A stretch of DNA of 64,000 nt, from NCBI GenBank assembly GCA_018645325.1, contig JABGOU010000014.1, positions 19,847-83,846 of the forward strand, given 5' to 3'. Shown here one piece after another: positions 16,387 to 25,200 of the stretch. The notes under the pieces were generated by a model. The model made no database searches. It worked only from the letters and a program-made list of their open reading frames with translations, and was not told the DNA's origin. This DNA is from Desulfobacula sp. GTDB taxonomy: Bacteria > Desulfobacterota > Desulfobacteria > Desulfobacterales > Desulfobacteraceae. Every line of letters starts with the position of its first letter. Positions within the stretch are counted from its first letter, which is position 1. Made by a program: the position numbers and the translations under genes.

Positions 16387-17475
16387 ATGAAAAAGATAAA
16401 AACAATCTATTGGATAATTGTATTGTCAGTTATTACAGGCATTTTTATTCAGATAATGCCTGCTTCAGATTTAAACCAGGGGAAACTTATCATGGATAAT
16501 AAAAACTTTGAGACTGCTGTTTTTGCCGGCGGTTGTTTCTGGTGTGTAGAGGCAGCTTTTGAAGGGCACAAAGGTGTTATTGATGTTGTTTCCGGATACA
16601 CGGGAGGCCATGTTAGTGACCCCGGCTATGAACAGGTCACATCCGGTACAACCGGTCATTTTGAGGCCGTAAAAATAAATTTTAACCCGGATATCATCAC
16701 TTACAAAGAACTTTTGAAAATTTTTTTCCAGCAGATTGACCCCACGGATTTCTCCGGGTCTTTTGTTGACAGGGGAAGCCAGTACAGTTCTGCAATTTTC
16801 TATCAGAATGATACCCAGAAAAAAGAGGCCTTAAAAACAATTGATAAAATAAACCAGTCAAAACTTTTTAACACTCCCGTGGCAACACAGGTTCTTAAAT
16901 TTAAAACATTTTATGATGCAGAAGTGTATCATCAGGATTATCATAAAAAAAATCCCATTCGCTACAAATATTATCGGGCAGGCTCGGGAAGGGATCGTTT
17001 TATTGAAAAAGCATGGAAAAATAAAGAATATATATTTGATTCAGATATGAATTTAGAAAAGAGTGCTGCCGTTAAGCTGACTCCGCTTCAATATAAAGTA
17101 ACCCGTGAAAATGGCACTGAACCCCCTTTTGATAATGAGTACTGGGATAATAAAAAACAAGGCATATACGTAGATATCATTTCCAATGAGCCCTTGTTTT
17201 CGTCACAGGACAAATTTGATTCAGGTACGGGATGGCCAAGTTTTGACAAACCCATCAACAAAGAATCTATAAAGAAAATAGAGGATAACTATCTGTTTAT
17301 GAAAAGAGTTGAGGTTCGAGGTAAAACATCGGATTCGCATCTGGGTCATGTGTTTGATGATGGTCCTGATCCTACAGGATTAAGGTATTGCATCAATTCG
17401 GCATCCCTAAGGTTCATTCCAAAAGAGAACCTTGAACAAGAAGGGTTTAAAAATCTTTTATCCTTATTTGACTGA
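16387..17475 (+). CDS. msrAB: MsrA-MsrB fusion, exported methionine sulfoxide reductase
   Basis: A 362-residue bifunctional enzyme. The N-terminal hydrophobic segment (about 5-25) is a signal peptide or membrane anchor, placing the protein in the periplasm. MsrA (about 40-195) reduces the S-epimer of methionine sulfoxide and shows the active-site motif [11 protein letters not shown]. MsrB (about 225-355) reduces the R-epimer and shows [20 protein letters not shown] and the catalytic Cys in [11 protein letters not shown]. The four zinc cysteines of many MsrB proteins are absent, so it is a zinc-free type. A sigma54-like promoter precedes it. The gene ends seven bases from the convergent peptidase gene. 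Confidence 0.93.
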   Translation: MKKIKTIYWIIVLSVITGIFIQIMPASDLNQGKLIMDNKNFETAVFAGGCFWCVEAAFEGHKGVIDVVSGYTGGHVSDPGYEQVTSGTTGHFEAVKINFNPDIITYKELLKIFFQQIDPTDFSGSFVDRGSQYSSAIFYQNDTQKKEALKTIDKINQSKLFNTPVATQVLKFKTFYDAEVYHQDYHKKNPIRYKYYRAGSGRDRFIEKAWKNKEYIFDSDMNLEKSAAVKLTPLQYKVTRENGTEPPFDNEYWDNKKQGIYVDIISNEPLFSSQDKFDSGTGWPSFDKPINKESIKKIEDNYLFMKRVEVRGKTSDSHLGHVFDDGPDPTGLRYCINSASLRFIPKENLEQEGFKNLLSLFD

Positions 17476-17482
17476 TTGATAA

Positions 17483-18652
17483 TCATAATTGATTCATTAC
17501 ATTTGTATAAAAGTCGCAGGCATCAATTATCTGGCTTATCCCGCAATTTTCATTGATCATATGGGCTAATTTATATTCGCCCGGACCAAATCCAATAGTG
17601 GGTATACCCATTGCTACACTTGCAACGGCATTTGTACTGAAATCCCAATAGTCCAGGTCCGGGTCAGACCCGAACGAATCATTAAAGGCTGCAAAACAGG
17701 TTTTTGTAAATTTATGGTCAAGATCAATCTGCCAGGGCAAATGAAACGGGTGATATTTTATTTTTTTTCCTGTCCAGCTTGTCCGGTTAAGGACGCCAAT
17801 CTCCCATGATGCATTTTTCCCTTTAATGATGGAATTCATTTCCTTTTCTATCAAATCCTGTGACTCACCCGGCACTAATCGCCTGTCCAGGTATATTTCA
17901 CATTCAAAGGGCACAGCATTGAGAGATTCGCTTACACTTGAAATTTTTGAAGCCACCAAGGTTCCGTTTGCCGGTTTGGCCTTTAAAAGTGCATCACTTG
18001 TTTTTTCAATCCGCTGAATAATGTCTGCCATTTCATATATGGCATTCAATCCTTTTTCAGGAGCAGATCCATGGGCTGATATGCCCTTTGTTTTTATTGC
18101 AATCTGGGCTTTGCCATTATGGCCTGTAACCAGTTTGTTGGCAGATGGCTCACAAATGATCATGTAGTCAGGTTTAATACAGCATTCCTTAAACAGATGT
18201 TTCAGGTTCTCTCCATCACAGTCTTCCTCCATCACCGTACATGATACATATATGGTTTTATCTGTGTGAAATCCCAGCCTTTTAGCAACTGCCCCGGCAT
18301 ATATGGAAGCTGCTGCCGATGATTTCATATCCACGGATCCTCGCCCATGCAGCCTGCCTTTTTCAATTATACCGGCAAAAGGGTCATGGGTCCATTTTGA
18401 AGCATCATTCACCGCCACTGTATCTATGTGGGAGTCTAACATGAGAACTTTTCCGCCATTACCGATTCTACCCACAAGATTGCCCATTGAATCCAGGATG
18501 ACCTCATCATAATCCAATTGTTTCATTTTTTTTTCTATAAGATGGATGATCTCTTTCTCATCTCCGGAATAACTTTTTGTTCTCACAAGATCCTGTGCAA
18601 ATTCAATCAGGTCTGACTGTAATTCTTTAATTGTTGATTTTATATTGATCAT
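17483..18652 (-). CDS. M20-family metallopeptidase/deacylase
   Basis: A 389-residue enzyme with the M20 zinc site: first His in MLDSHIDTVAV, bridging Asp in GRGSVDMKSS, the catalytic pair in CTVMEEDCDG, and a late His near LAHMINE. A dimerisation lid lies at about 175-290. M20 enzymes hydrolyse amide bonds in peptides or N-acyl amino acids (ArgE, DapE, CPG2). The spacing around the DPF-x-G and GRG motifs is reminiscent of the YgeY group associated with selenium-dependent hydroxylase loci, and yqeC and mocA lie about 7 kb away, but I cannot confirm that subgroup. It is a single gene, convergent with msrAB. The substrate is unknown. Confidence 0.85.
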   Translation of the reverse strand: MINIKSTIKELQSDLIEFAQDLVRTKSYSGDEKEIIHLIEKKMKQLDYDEVILDSMGNLVGRIGNGGKVLMLDSHIDTVAVNDASKWTHDPFAGIIEKGRLHGRGSVDMKSSAAASIYAGAVAKRLGFHTDKTIYVSCTVMEEDCDGENLKHLFKECCIKPDYMIICEPSANKLVTGHNGKAQIAIKTKGISAHGSAPEKGLNAIYEMADIIQRIEKTSDALLKAKPANGTLVASKISSVSESLNAVPFECEIYLDRRLVPGESQDLIEKEMNSIIKGKNASWEIGVLNRTSWTGKKIKYHPFHLPWQIDLDHKFTKTCFAAFNDSFGSDPDLDYWDFSTNAVASVAMGIPTIGFGPGEYKLAHMINENCGISQIIDACDFYTNVMNQL

Positions 18653-18816
18653 ATTGATTCCTCAGATTTTTATTTATAAAAATTAAATCTCAAATACTAA
18701 ATACCAGGATAAAATGCAAAAGATTTGAAATGAAAAAGCATAGGCTCTGGCGTGGAATTATTTGAAACTTGTTAGGATTTGGCACGGGTATGTGGTTGTG
18801 GTTTTGCAGGCTAAAA

Positions 18817-19734
18817 TTACAAAAAACACTTGTCACAAATACCTGCGCCCATAAATAAGAGCATGGATAAATTTATGGCTGCAAAGGCAATAGAAATGGT
18901 TTGAGCTTTTTGATTCAGCATAATTGTTGAAATAAAAAAAATGATCACCACAGCATTCAGTCCGGAAACGCTTGACAGCACAGGGTTTTTTATAGACCCA
19001 TTCATTAAAAATAATAATATGGCAAGGCTGTAGAGGCTTGTCCAGATCAGGATCTGTAATTTAATCTCATTTTTGGAAAAAAAAGTTGTAAAACAGGGAA
19101 ATCTTTTCAAAGAATCAGTTGCAGTTTGAGCCTGTCTTGTTTTTAGCAGGATAATAAAAAAATGAGGAATCTGCCACAGGCCAAAAATAGTCATGAGGAT
19201 AAAGATATGGGAATCCGGCATGGATTTTCCTGCGGCTGTCCACCCGATCAGCGGGGGCAGCATACCTGTAAGACTCCCGGGAATAATGGCCAGTAAAGAT
19301 TTCTTTTTCAAAGGTGTATAAAGACCATTGTAGCAAAAAACAGCTACAGCACCCCAGACAAAGGGATAAAACCCCGTTGCAAACAGCAAGCCTGAAAGCC
19401 CGAAACCTATCATTATCAAAGAGATAACCTTTGCATGAAACACGGGTACTCTTTTTTGAGGCAGACTTCTTTTGCATGTTCTTTGGAAAAACCTGTCATA
19501 CTCTCTGTCCTGGACATTGTTCAGGACAGCAGACCCAAAGGCCAGAACCATCACGAAAAACCCCAATACAAGAGATGTGGAAGAAAAACTCTTGCCTGCC
19601 ATAACATGACCCAGAATTGCGGAAAGACTTATATAAATGCACAAGTGTACTTTAAACATTGAGAGGTAATCTTTTAAAATATAAGAAAACCCTGGAGCCT
19701 TGGCATGTGAAAAACTTATTTTATTACCATTCAT
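18817..19734 (-). CDS. ctaB: Heme o synthase (protoheme IX farnesyltransferase), CtaB
   Basis: A 305-residue UbiA-superfamily prenyltransferase with about eight to nine membrane helices. The Asp-rich prenyl-diphosphate site reads LNNVQDREYDRFFQRT (about 84-99), and a short loop YTPLKKKS matches the second CtaB motif. It farnesylates heme b to heme o, the precursor of heme a. The start overlaps the end of coxB by 11 bases, tying it to the oxidase operon, where its role is cofactor supply. No ctaA (heme a synthase) is in the window, so whether the oxidase carries heme a or o cannot be decided here. Confidence 0.9.
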   Translation of the reverse strand: MNGNKISFSHAKAPGFSYILKDYLSMFKVHLCIYISLSAILGHVMAGKSFSSTSLVLGFFVMVLAFGSAVLNNVQDREYDRFFQRTCKRSLPQKRVPVFHAKVISLIMIGFGLSGLLFATGFYPFVWGAVAVFCYNGLYTPLKKKSLLAIIPGSLTGMLPPLIGWTAAGKSMPDSHIFILMTIFGLWQIPHFFIILLKTRQAQTATDSLKRFPCFTTFFSKNEIKLQILIWTSLYSLAILLFLMNGSIKNPVLSSVSGLNAVVIIFFISTIMLNQKAQTISIAFAAINLSMLLFMGAGICDKCFL

Positions 19735-20335
19735 CTTCTTTGTTTACCCATTCTTCATATTCTTCCTGGGAGACCACCCTTACAACCCCTGTCATACTCG
19801 CATGATCAGTGCCGCAAAACTCTGTACACTGGAAAAAGTACTCGCCTTTTTTCTCCGGCAAAAACCAGGCGTAGGTATCAAGCCCTTTCACTGCATCCAC
19901 CTTTACCCTGAATGCAGGAATAAACAGGCTGTGAATCACGTCTTCCGATGTAATATTCAGCTTAACCGGCGTATTTACAGGTACCACAATTTCATTTTCA
20001 GTCTCTTTTTCATTGGGATAATAAAAAAGCCATGAAAAGGACTGGCCTATCACCTCTATTTCAAGGGCGCCTTCAGGAACATTTCTAAGGCCCGTATAAG
20101 ATTTCCATCCAGATGCAAACATTAAAAGAGCAATAATCGTGGGAATTACAATCCATACTATTTCAAGAAAAAAATTCCCCCTTATATCTGAAGGGGTTGG
20201 ATTTTTACTTCTCCTGTACCGGATAACAAACCATATCATCACAATTGTAATGGCAAACAGGAAAACAAAAGAAAAACCCACAATAAAATAAAAAGACCTG
20301 TCAACCAGAGTGACTGGATTTACTATATCATTCAT
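19724..20335 (-). CDS. coxB: Cytochrome c oxidase subunit II (CuA)
   Basis: A 203-residue membrane-anchored subunit with two N-terminal helices (about 15-38 and 55-77) and a periplasmic cupredoxin domain. CuA ligands are visible: His in VIHSLFIPAF and the cluster FQCTEFCGTDHASMTG (two Cys, His, Met). This marks it as a cytochrome c oxidase rather than a quinol oxidase. No C-terminal heme c domain is present, so the electron donor must be a separate cytochrome. It is translated between the small subunit IV gene and ctaB. Confidence 0.93.
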   Translation of the reverse strand: MNDIVNPVTLVDRSFYFIVGFSFVFLFAITIVMIWFVIRYRRSKNPTPSDIRGNFFLEIVWIVIPTIIALLMFASGWKSYTGLRNVPEGALEIEVIGQSFSWLFYYPNEKETENEIVVPVNTPVKLNITSEDVIHSLFIPAFRVKVDAVKGLDTYAWFLPEKKGEYFFQCTEFCGTDHASMTGVVRVVSQEEYEEWVNKEDEW

Positions 20336-20343
20336 TTTTTACC

Positions 20344-20631
20344 TCATCTGAATCCAACATCCCAGAATGTAAAACTGATCATGATGCCAAGAAAAAAAAC
20401 AGTTCCCAAAAATGAAAGAACAAGAACTCTTCCTTCATACTTCATGTGCATGAAAAAAAATAAAATAAAAGACCCTTTTATGGATGCAATGAAAAGAGCA
20501 ATCCAGACATTCATCTTTCCAAGATCAATATAGGAAGCAATCACGGTAATACCGGTTAAGGCCAGTAATGTTAGAAGAACATTAATCAGTATTTTATATT
20601 CAAAAAAATGCTGTGTGTTTAAACTTTTCAT
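20344..20631 (-). CDS. Cytochrome oxidase subunit IV family protein
   Basis: A protein of about 95 residues with three membrane helices, of the prokaryotic COX4 family found with bacterial heme-copper oxidases. The ATG at 20631 is chosen over 20649 because AGGAG lies eight bases upstream. It has no cofactor ligands and is thought to help assembly or stability. It lies between subunit III and subunit II. Confidence 0.85.
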   Translation of the reverse strand: MKSLNTQHFFEYKILINVLLTLLALTGITVIASYIDLGKMNVWIALFIASIKGSFILFFFMHMKYEGRVLVLSFLGTVFFLGIMISFTFWDVGFR

Positions 20632-20653
20632 CAAATATCTCCTGAACAATGGC

Positions 20654-21250
20654 TTAAATAACCAGATAAAATAAAGGGAAAATAAATATCCAGATCAAAT
20701 CCACCAGATGCCAGTAAAGACCCGAATTTTCAAGCAGGGCAAACCTTTCATGGTTTGTTCTGTTTCTTTGGACATACACAAGGCTGATAAATAGAAGGGT
20801 CATCCCGAGAATTATGTGAATGCCGTGCAGTCCTGTAATTACAAAATAAAGCCCGAAAAATATATTCTGCCCAGGCGGCCCGTCCAAAAGCTTTTCCGAA
20901 TTGGGAAAGATTCCAAGATCAATCTTGTGGCTCCATTCAAAAAATTTATTGACCAGAAAAACAAGGCCGCATAAAAGTGCTGCGACTATTCCTGCCATTG
21001 CCCTTTTCTTTTCTTTTTTCTGAATAGCGGTAATGGATGCTGCAACACTGAAACTTGAAATCAAAAGAATAATGGTATTAGCAACACCAAACAGCCGGTT
21101 CAATTCTTTGCCGCCTTCAATAAAATCGCTTGTGTACCTTGCAAAATATACGGCATAAAGAACAAAAAGTCCGCCGAAAAGAATGATCTCAGTATACAGG
21201 AAGAGCCACATACCAAGCTTTTTACCGGACTCATCCGAAGGGGAAGACAT
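20654..21250 (-). CDS. coxC: Cytochrome c oxidase subunit III
   Basis: A 198-residue protein with five membrane helices in the short form of subunit III. Family signatures are GLYFVITGLHGIHIILGM (about 130-147) and the terminal YWHLVDLIWIFIFPLFYL. It binds subunit I and supports stability and proton delivery. It begins the base after the subunit I stop, so the two are translationally coupled. Confidence 0.92.
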   Translation of the reverse strand: MSSPSDESGKKLGMWLFLYTEIILFGGLFVLYAVYFARYTSDFIEGGKELNRLFGVANTIILLISSFSVAASITAIQKKEKKRAMAGIVAALLCGLVFLVNKFFEWSHKIDLGIFPNSEKLLDGPPGQNIFFGLYFVITGLHGIHIILGMTLLFISLVYVQRNRTNHERFALLENSGLYWHLVDLIWIFIFPLFYLVI

Positions 21251-22885
21251 CTATTCTCCTTTTGTGTTTTTGGCGTATTTTTTTACAACCCCGGTAAAAT
21301 CATAGGGGTAATCCAGCACTACAGGTTCTTTCACAAAATTATGCAGCGGAGGCGGTGAGGGTGTCTGCCATTCGAGTGTGGTCCCGCCCCAGGGATCGGA
21401 TGATGCATCCATTGGTTTTCTCAAGGTCAACAAAAGGTTGATCACCAGCAAAAATATCCCGATAATCATGAATGCCGCTCCAAATCCTGCAAAAAAATTA
21501 CCCTTGGCATATTGGGGAAGATAATCAAAATACCGTCTTGGCATCCCCTGGAGCCCCAGAATAAACATGGGAACATAATGAAACATGAATCCGCCAGTTA
21601 AAAGAATGGCACCGATGTAGGCCTTTTTAAAATCGTACATCCGCCCGAACATTTTGGGCCACCAATAATACAGGGCGGCAAAGAAAGCAAATCCGGTTCC
21701 CCCAAACATGGTGAAATGAAAATGGGCCACCACAAAATGGGTATCATGAACATAAATATCTGTTCCGGCTGCACCAAGTACAAGTCCTGTTAATCCCCCC
21801 ACTGAAAAAAGATAGATAAAACACAGGGATAAAAACAGAGGCGGTGCCATTTGTATCGAGCCTTTATACAGGGTGGCTACCCATGAAAAAACTTTAATGG
21901 CAGAGGGAATCGCAACCACAAAGGTAAGCAGGGAAAATACAAAAACGGCTGTATCACTCATTCCGCTTGTATACATATGGTGGGCCCAGACAAGGGAACC
22001 TGCAACGGCAATAGCCATTGAAGAGGCCACAATAGCCTTATATCCGAATATGGATTTTCTTGAAAATACGGGGATGATTTCCGATATAACACCCATACCT
22101 GGAAGAATCATAATATAGACTGCGGGGTGGGAATACATCCAGAACAGATGCTGGTATAAAATCGGGTCCCCGCCCTTTGCAGGATCAAACAGGCCCACCC
22201 CGATATACCGCTCAATCATGACTAACAATAAGGTTATTGAGACAACGGGTGTGGCAAGAAGCTGGACCCATGAAGTTGCATACAGACTCCATGTAAACAA
22301 AGGGATCTGCATCCAGCCCATATTTTTTTTTCTCATGCGGTGAATGGTGGTAATAAAATTCAGACCCGTTAGCATGGAAGCCATTCCCAGGACAAAGGCT
22401 GCAAAGACAGCCGTGGAAACATTTGTATTGGTTGAAATGGAAAAAGGAACATAAAAGGTCCAGCCTGTATCAGGAAAGCCATCGGAAAAAAGAGATATAA
22501 CAGCAATGATACCGCCTGCCATATATAGATACCATGATAAAAGATTCAGCTTGGGGAAAAAGACATCATCGGTTCCGATCTGAATCGGCAAAAAGAAATT
22601 GCCAAATACTGCAGGCAGTGCCGGGATGATAAAAAGAAAAATCATGATCACACCGTGAAGGGTAAATAGTGAATTGTACACTTCAGGGCTGATAAATGTT
22701 TCACCGGGGAACATGAGTTCAAGCCGGATAAAACCACCTAAAAGGACTGCTAAAAGGAACCAGAAAAGGATGGAATAAAGATACATCAATCCAATCCGCT
22801 TGTGGTCCGTGGTCAAAAGCCAGGACCATATTCCTTTTAATCTGCTAGAAGAAGGGGTTACAAAAAACGAGTTTACAACTTCCAT
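21251..22885 (-). CDS. coxA: Cytochrome c oxidase subunit I (A2-type heme-copper oxidase)
   Basis: A 544-residue catalytic subunit with twelve membrane helices. Heme and copper ligands are visible: the helix-II His in LFTLHGVIMIFLF, the CuB/cross-link region WMYSHPAVYIMILPG, the double His in LVWAHHMYTSG, and the late His pair in DTHFVVAHFHFTMFGG. The YSHPxVY sequence replaces the usual glutamate and is the mark of the A2 subfamily. It reduces oxygen to water and pumps protons. It heads the tightly packed coxA-coxC-coxD-coxB-ctaB run. MITE copy 4 lies just upstream, between it and the SCO gene. A terminal oxidase in a presumed anaerobe is likely used for oxygen removal. Confidence 0.95.
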   Translation of the reverse strand: MEVVNSFFVTPSSSRLKGIWSWLLTTDHKRIGLMYLYSILFWFLLAVLLGGFIRLELMFPGETFISPEVYNSLFTLHGVIMIFLFIIPALPAVFGNFFLPIQIGTDDVFFPKLNLLSWYLYMAGGIIAVISLFSDGFPDTGWTFYVPFSISTNTNVSTAVFAAFVLGMASMLTGLNFITTIHRMRKKNMGWMQIPLFTWSLYATSWVQLLATPVVSITLLLVMIERYIGVGLFDPAKGGDPILYQHLFWMYSHPAVYIMILPGMGVISEIIPVFSRKSIFGYKAIVASSMAIAVAGSLVWAHHMYTSGMSDTAVFVFSLLTFVVAIPSAIKVFSWVATLYKGSIQMAPPLFLSLCFIYLFSVGGLTGLVLGAAGTDIYVHDTHFVVAHFHFTMFGGTGFAFFAALYYWWPKMFGRMYDFKKAYIGAILLTGGFMFHYVPMFILGLQGMPRRYFDYLPQYAKGNFFAGFGAAFMIIGIFLLVINLLLTLRKPMDASSDPWGGTTLEWQTPSPPPLHNFVKEPVVLDYPYDFTGVVKKYAKNTKGE

Positions 22886-22912
22886 ACGCGCCTCATAAAA
22901 GTTTAATAATTT

Positions 22913-23046
22913 GTAATTATTCAGCTCTTACGCTTGAGCCTGCCCTGTCTGATGGATATTTGTTTCGATGCTAAACGCTTAACCTTTTGCAAATATCCAT
23001 CAGACAGGACTTTGGGGATAATTTTTTTAACGGGCTGAACAATTAC
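22913..23046 (-). repeat. MITE-like element, copy 4 (inverted orientation)
   Basis: A 134-bp copy in the opposite orientation to the others, with a perfect 8-bp target duplication AATAATTT at 22905-22912 and 23047-23054. It sits between the SCO gene and coxA, which are otherwise consecutive on the minus strand. It therefore interrupts a probable operon. Confidence 0.93.
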
Positions 23047-23106
23047 AATAATTTTTAATATCGGCAGTTTGAGCAATTATTATGTATCATGAGACAATTT
23101 TGTCTT

Positions 23107-23970
23107 TTATCTCTTGTCTCTTTTTGACGGATACAGCAAAAAAATAATAAATCCCAAAAGTAAGATCAGGATGGCCGTCCCTGTTATCCTGAACAATTTA
23201 AATACATAGGTTTTATTTTTTGGATCATAATCAAAACAAAATGACAGAACCCCCCTTTTTATTGAGATACCGGGGGTTCCCTTGTCTGCTTCGCTTAAAG
23301 CCATCCCAAGGTCAAAAGGAAGAAACTTGGGCCCATACAGGTAGCGGATAATTTTTCCGTCCTTTGCAAGCACCATAAGAACGTTTGGATGAACATAGAG
23401 ATGGGGTTCTTTTTTGATGAAATAATAGCCCAGGGAATCGGTCAGTTTCAGTATATTTTCCCTGTCTCCTGTCAGGTAAAACCAGTTGTCCAGAACAAAA
23501 TTACGCTTTATCATGTTGGTATAATTTCTTTTGGCTGTATTTGCATGGGAAGGGCCTTCATCATCGGAAAAACTTATTGTAACCACGTTAAAGTCTTTAC
23601 CCGGGACCTGATCCACAAGGTTCAATGCATAGGCAAGATCTGCCTGGAGAAAAGTGCAGACTGTGTTACACATAAAATAGACCGGCAAAACTACAACCGG
23701 CTTATCAAAAATAGTTTCAAGCTTTATTTGCTTACCATTAATATCTTTAAAATAAGTATCAAGAGCTGCAAGGTTTCCCAGCTGCTCTTCAACTTTAACC
23801 TTCTGGGCTAAAAGCGGGCTATCATTTTCTACAGCCATGACCACCTTAGAGTGGTCATGGCCTATCTGATCTGAGGTTTGATCTCCTTTGGCAAACACTT
23901 CCTGCAAAAAGACAAGGCTTAACCCAAAAAAAACTATAAAAACTGCTGATACAAATTTTGATCCCGTCAT
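23107..23970 (-). CDS. SCO1/SenC copper chaperone
   Basis: A 287-residue exported protein with an N-terminal signal, a thioredoxin-like SCO domain (about 60-240) and a C-terminal membrane helix (about 262-282). Copper ligands are present: the Cys pair in VYFMCNTVCTFLQ and the later His in LYVHPNVLMV. SCO proteins deliver copper to the CuA site of oxidase subunit II, which fits its position upstream of coxA. The start overlaps the DOMON gene by four bases. Confidence 0.92.
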   Translation of the reverse strand: MTGSKFVSAVFIVFFGLSLVFLQEVFAKGDQTSDQIGHDHSKVVMAVENDSPLLAQKVKVEEQLGNLAALDTYFKDINGKQIKLETIFDKPVVVLPVYFMCNTVCTFLQADLAYALNLVDQVPGKDFNVVTISFSDDEGPSHANTAKRNYTNMIKRNFVLDNWFYLTGDRENILKLTDSLGYYFIKKEPHLYVHPNVLMVLAKDGKIIRYLYGPKFLPFDLGMALSEADKGTPGISIKRGVLSFCFDYDPKNKTYVFKLFRITGTAILILLLGFIIFLLYPSKRDKR

Positions 23971-24512
23971 TTTATCTTTTTATTTTCACCCGTTGTATAA
24001 TTGATTTCATAGACTGTCCTGTACGGGTGGCGGGATTTGAAAGAATCTTTCCCGGCCCCATAGGCAAACATAACAAGGCTTGTTCCCTCAGGTTTGATGG
24101 GTTTGTCATATTTATCACCCGTATCCAGCGGCAATGTAAAAGAAATGGTTGTTACACCGTCTTTTTCAGAACCAGAAGGGTTTATGACATTATTTTTGCC
24201 CCCAAGTTTCTCATCATTGTCATGCCCTCTTTTCCTGTTGCCATAATGATCCTCAACCTTGAAATTGCCTTTTTTAACTGCGCCGATGATTATATTGGCA
24301 CCTGACATGGCTTTTTCAGGATCAAAACCTATACCTACCCAGCCCGTGGTTTTTGCAGACAATTGAACATGGATCAAATCCCCTTCAATGGTCCATGAGA
24401 ACTGCATATTTTTTATTTCAAGTTTATGCTGGTATTCCATTGCCGACAAAGGCAGTGTGAATAACACGAGCATGATTAAAACCAGTATCGATATAGAGTA
24501 AATTTTTTTCAT
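23967..24512 (-). CDS. Secreted DOMON-domain protein, possible heme/cytochrome
   Basis: A 181-residue protein with a signal peptide (about 1-24) and one DOMON beta-sandwich. Typical segments are GWVGIGFDPEKAMSGAN and a later DKPIKPEGTSLVMFAYG. DOMON domains bind heme b or sugars and often act in periplasmic electron transfer; a Met in MSGAN and downstream His residues could be axial ligands. Its place between DUF2231 and SCO genes suggests a role as periplasmic redox partner of the oxidase. The exact ligand is not provable here. Confidence 0.8.
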   Translation of the reverse strand: MKKIYSISILVLIMLVLFTLPLSAMEYQHKLEIKNMQFSWTIEGDLIHVQLSAKTTGWVGIGFDPEKAMSGANIIIGAVKKGNFKVEDHYGNRKRGHDNDEKLGGKNNVINPSGSEKDGVTTISFTLPLDTGDKYDKPIKPEGTSLVMFAYGAGKDSFKSRHPYRTVYEINYTTGENKKIK

Positions 24513-24527
24513 AATGTTTTCTCCTTC

Positions 24528-24953
24528 TTATCCATATTGAAGTTCACCCCCGGAAAATCCCAGCCCGATGGCAACGAGAACTATTAAAATATAGAAAAAT
24601 GTCTTTTTATCAAATCTGGTATTTTCAGGATCATCTGTAAAAGCAATTGCTGCCAAAAGTATTGTCAAGACGGCGGCAAGGACTATTTTAAGTATGATCA
24701 AAAATTCCCACTCCCCTCCAAAGGTATGCTGCCAGTCCAGGTAGCCTGCAAAAGCCGTTGGAAATACCCCTAAAAGCCCCAGAATAATACAATGGTATCC
24801 GGTTTTTGCCAGGAATTTAAGTCTTGGCAAAAAAGATGCCATCCTGAACACAACCGCCCCCATTACCATCCCCATGGGGATATGGGTCAATGCAGGATGC
24901 AGGGGGTGGGTGAATCCGATTTTGTTAAGAAACTCAAAAATAATCTCTGTCAT
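24528..24953 (-). CDS. DUF2231 four-helix membrane protein
   Basis: A 141-residue membrane protein with four helices, matching DUF2231. The opening GFTHPLHPALTHIPMGMVMG carries His residues that, in this family, may ligate heme. It is the first gene of the oxidase-associated run on the minus strand (DUF2231-DOMON-SCO-coxA). It has a reasonable ribosome site, AAAGGTGATAAC, before the ATG. It may pass electrons between the membrane and the DOMON protein; this is inferred from context only. The 247-bp gap to yqeC shows no other gene. Confidence 0.8.
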   Translation of the reverse strand: MTEIIFEFLNKIGFTHPLHPALTHIPMGMVMGAVVFRMASFLPRLKFLAKTGYHCIILGLLGVFPTAFAGYLDWQHTFGGEWEFLIILKIVLAAVLTILLAAIAFTDDPENTRFDKKTFFYILIVLVAIGLGFSGGELQYG

Positions 24954-25200
24954 GTGTTATCACCTTTGATTTAATTTAACTTTCTATTTATAATGAACAA
25001 GCAAATCCTGTGCCCTGATTTTCATTTATCTGCACCTTTGCTTTTATCTTCGACAAATTAGATCCTTTTATTTTAATACTTGAATTATAAAAATAGTATG
25101 AAATAATCGTATAAAAGTTTTAAGGTTTTTACAAGCATATTAAAGCACCTTAATACTCAATAAACAACCATTTAAATGGCTTTATCATTTGATTTTATAA

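Noticed and set aside
18780-18816. TGGCACG as a second sigma54 promoter after ctaB
   Set aside because: The GC at the required 10-base spacing is missing.
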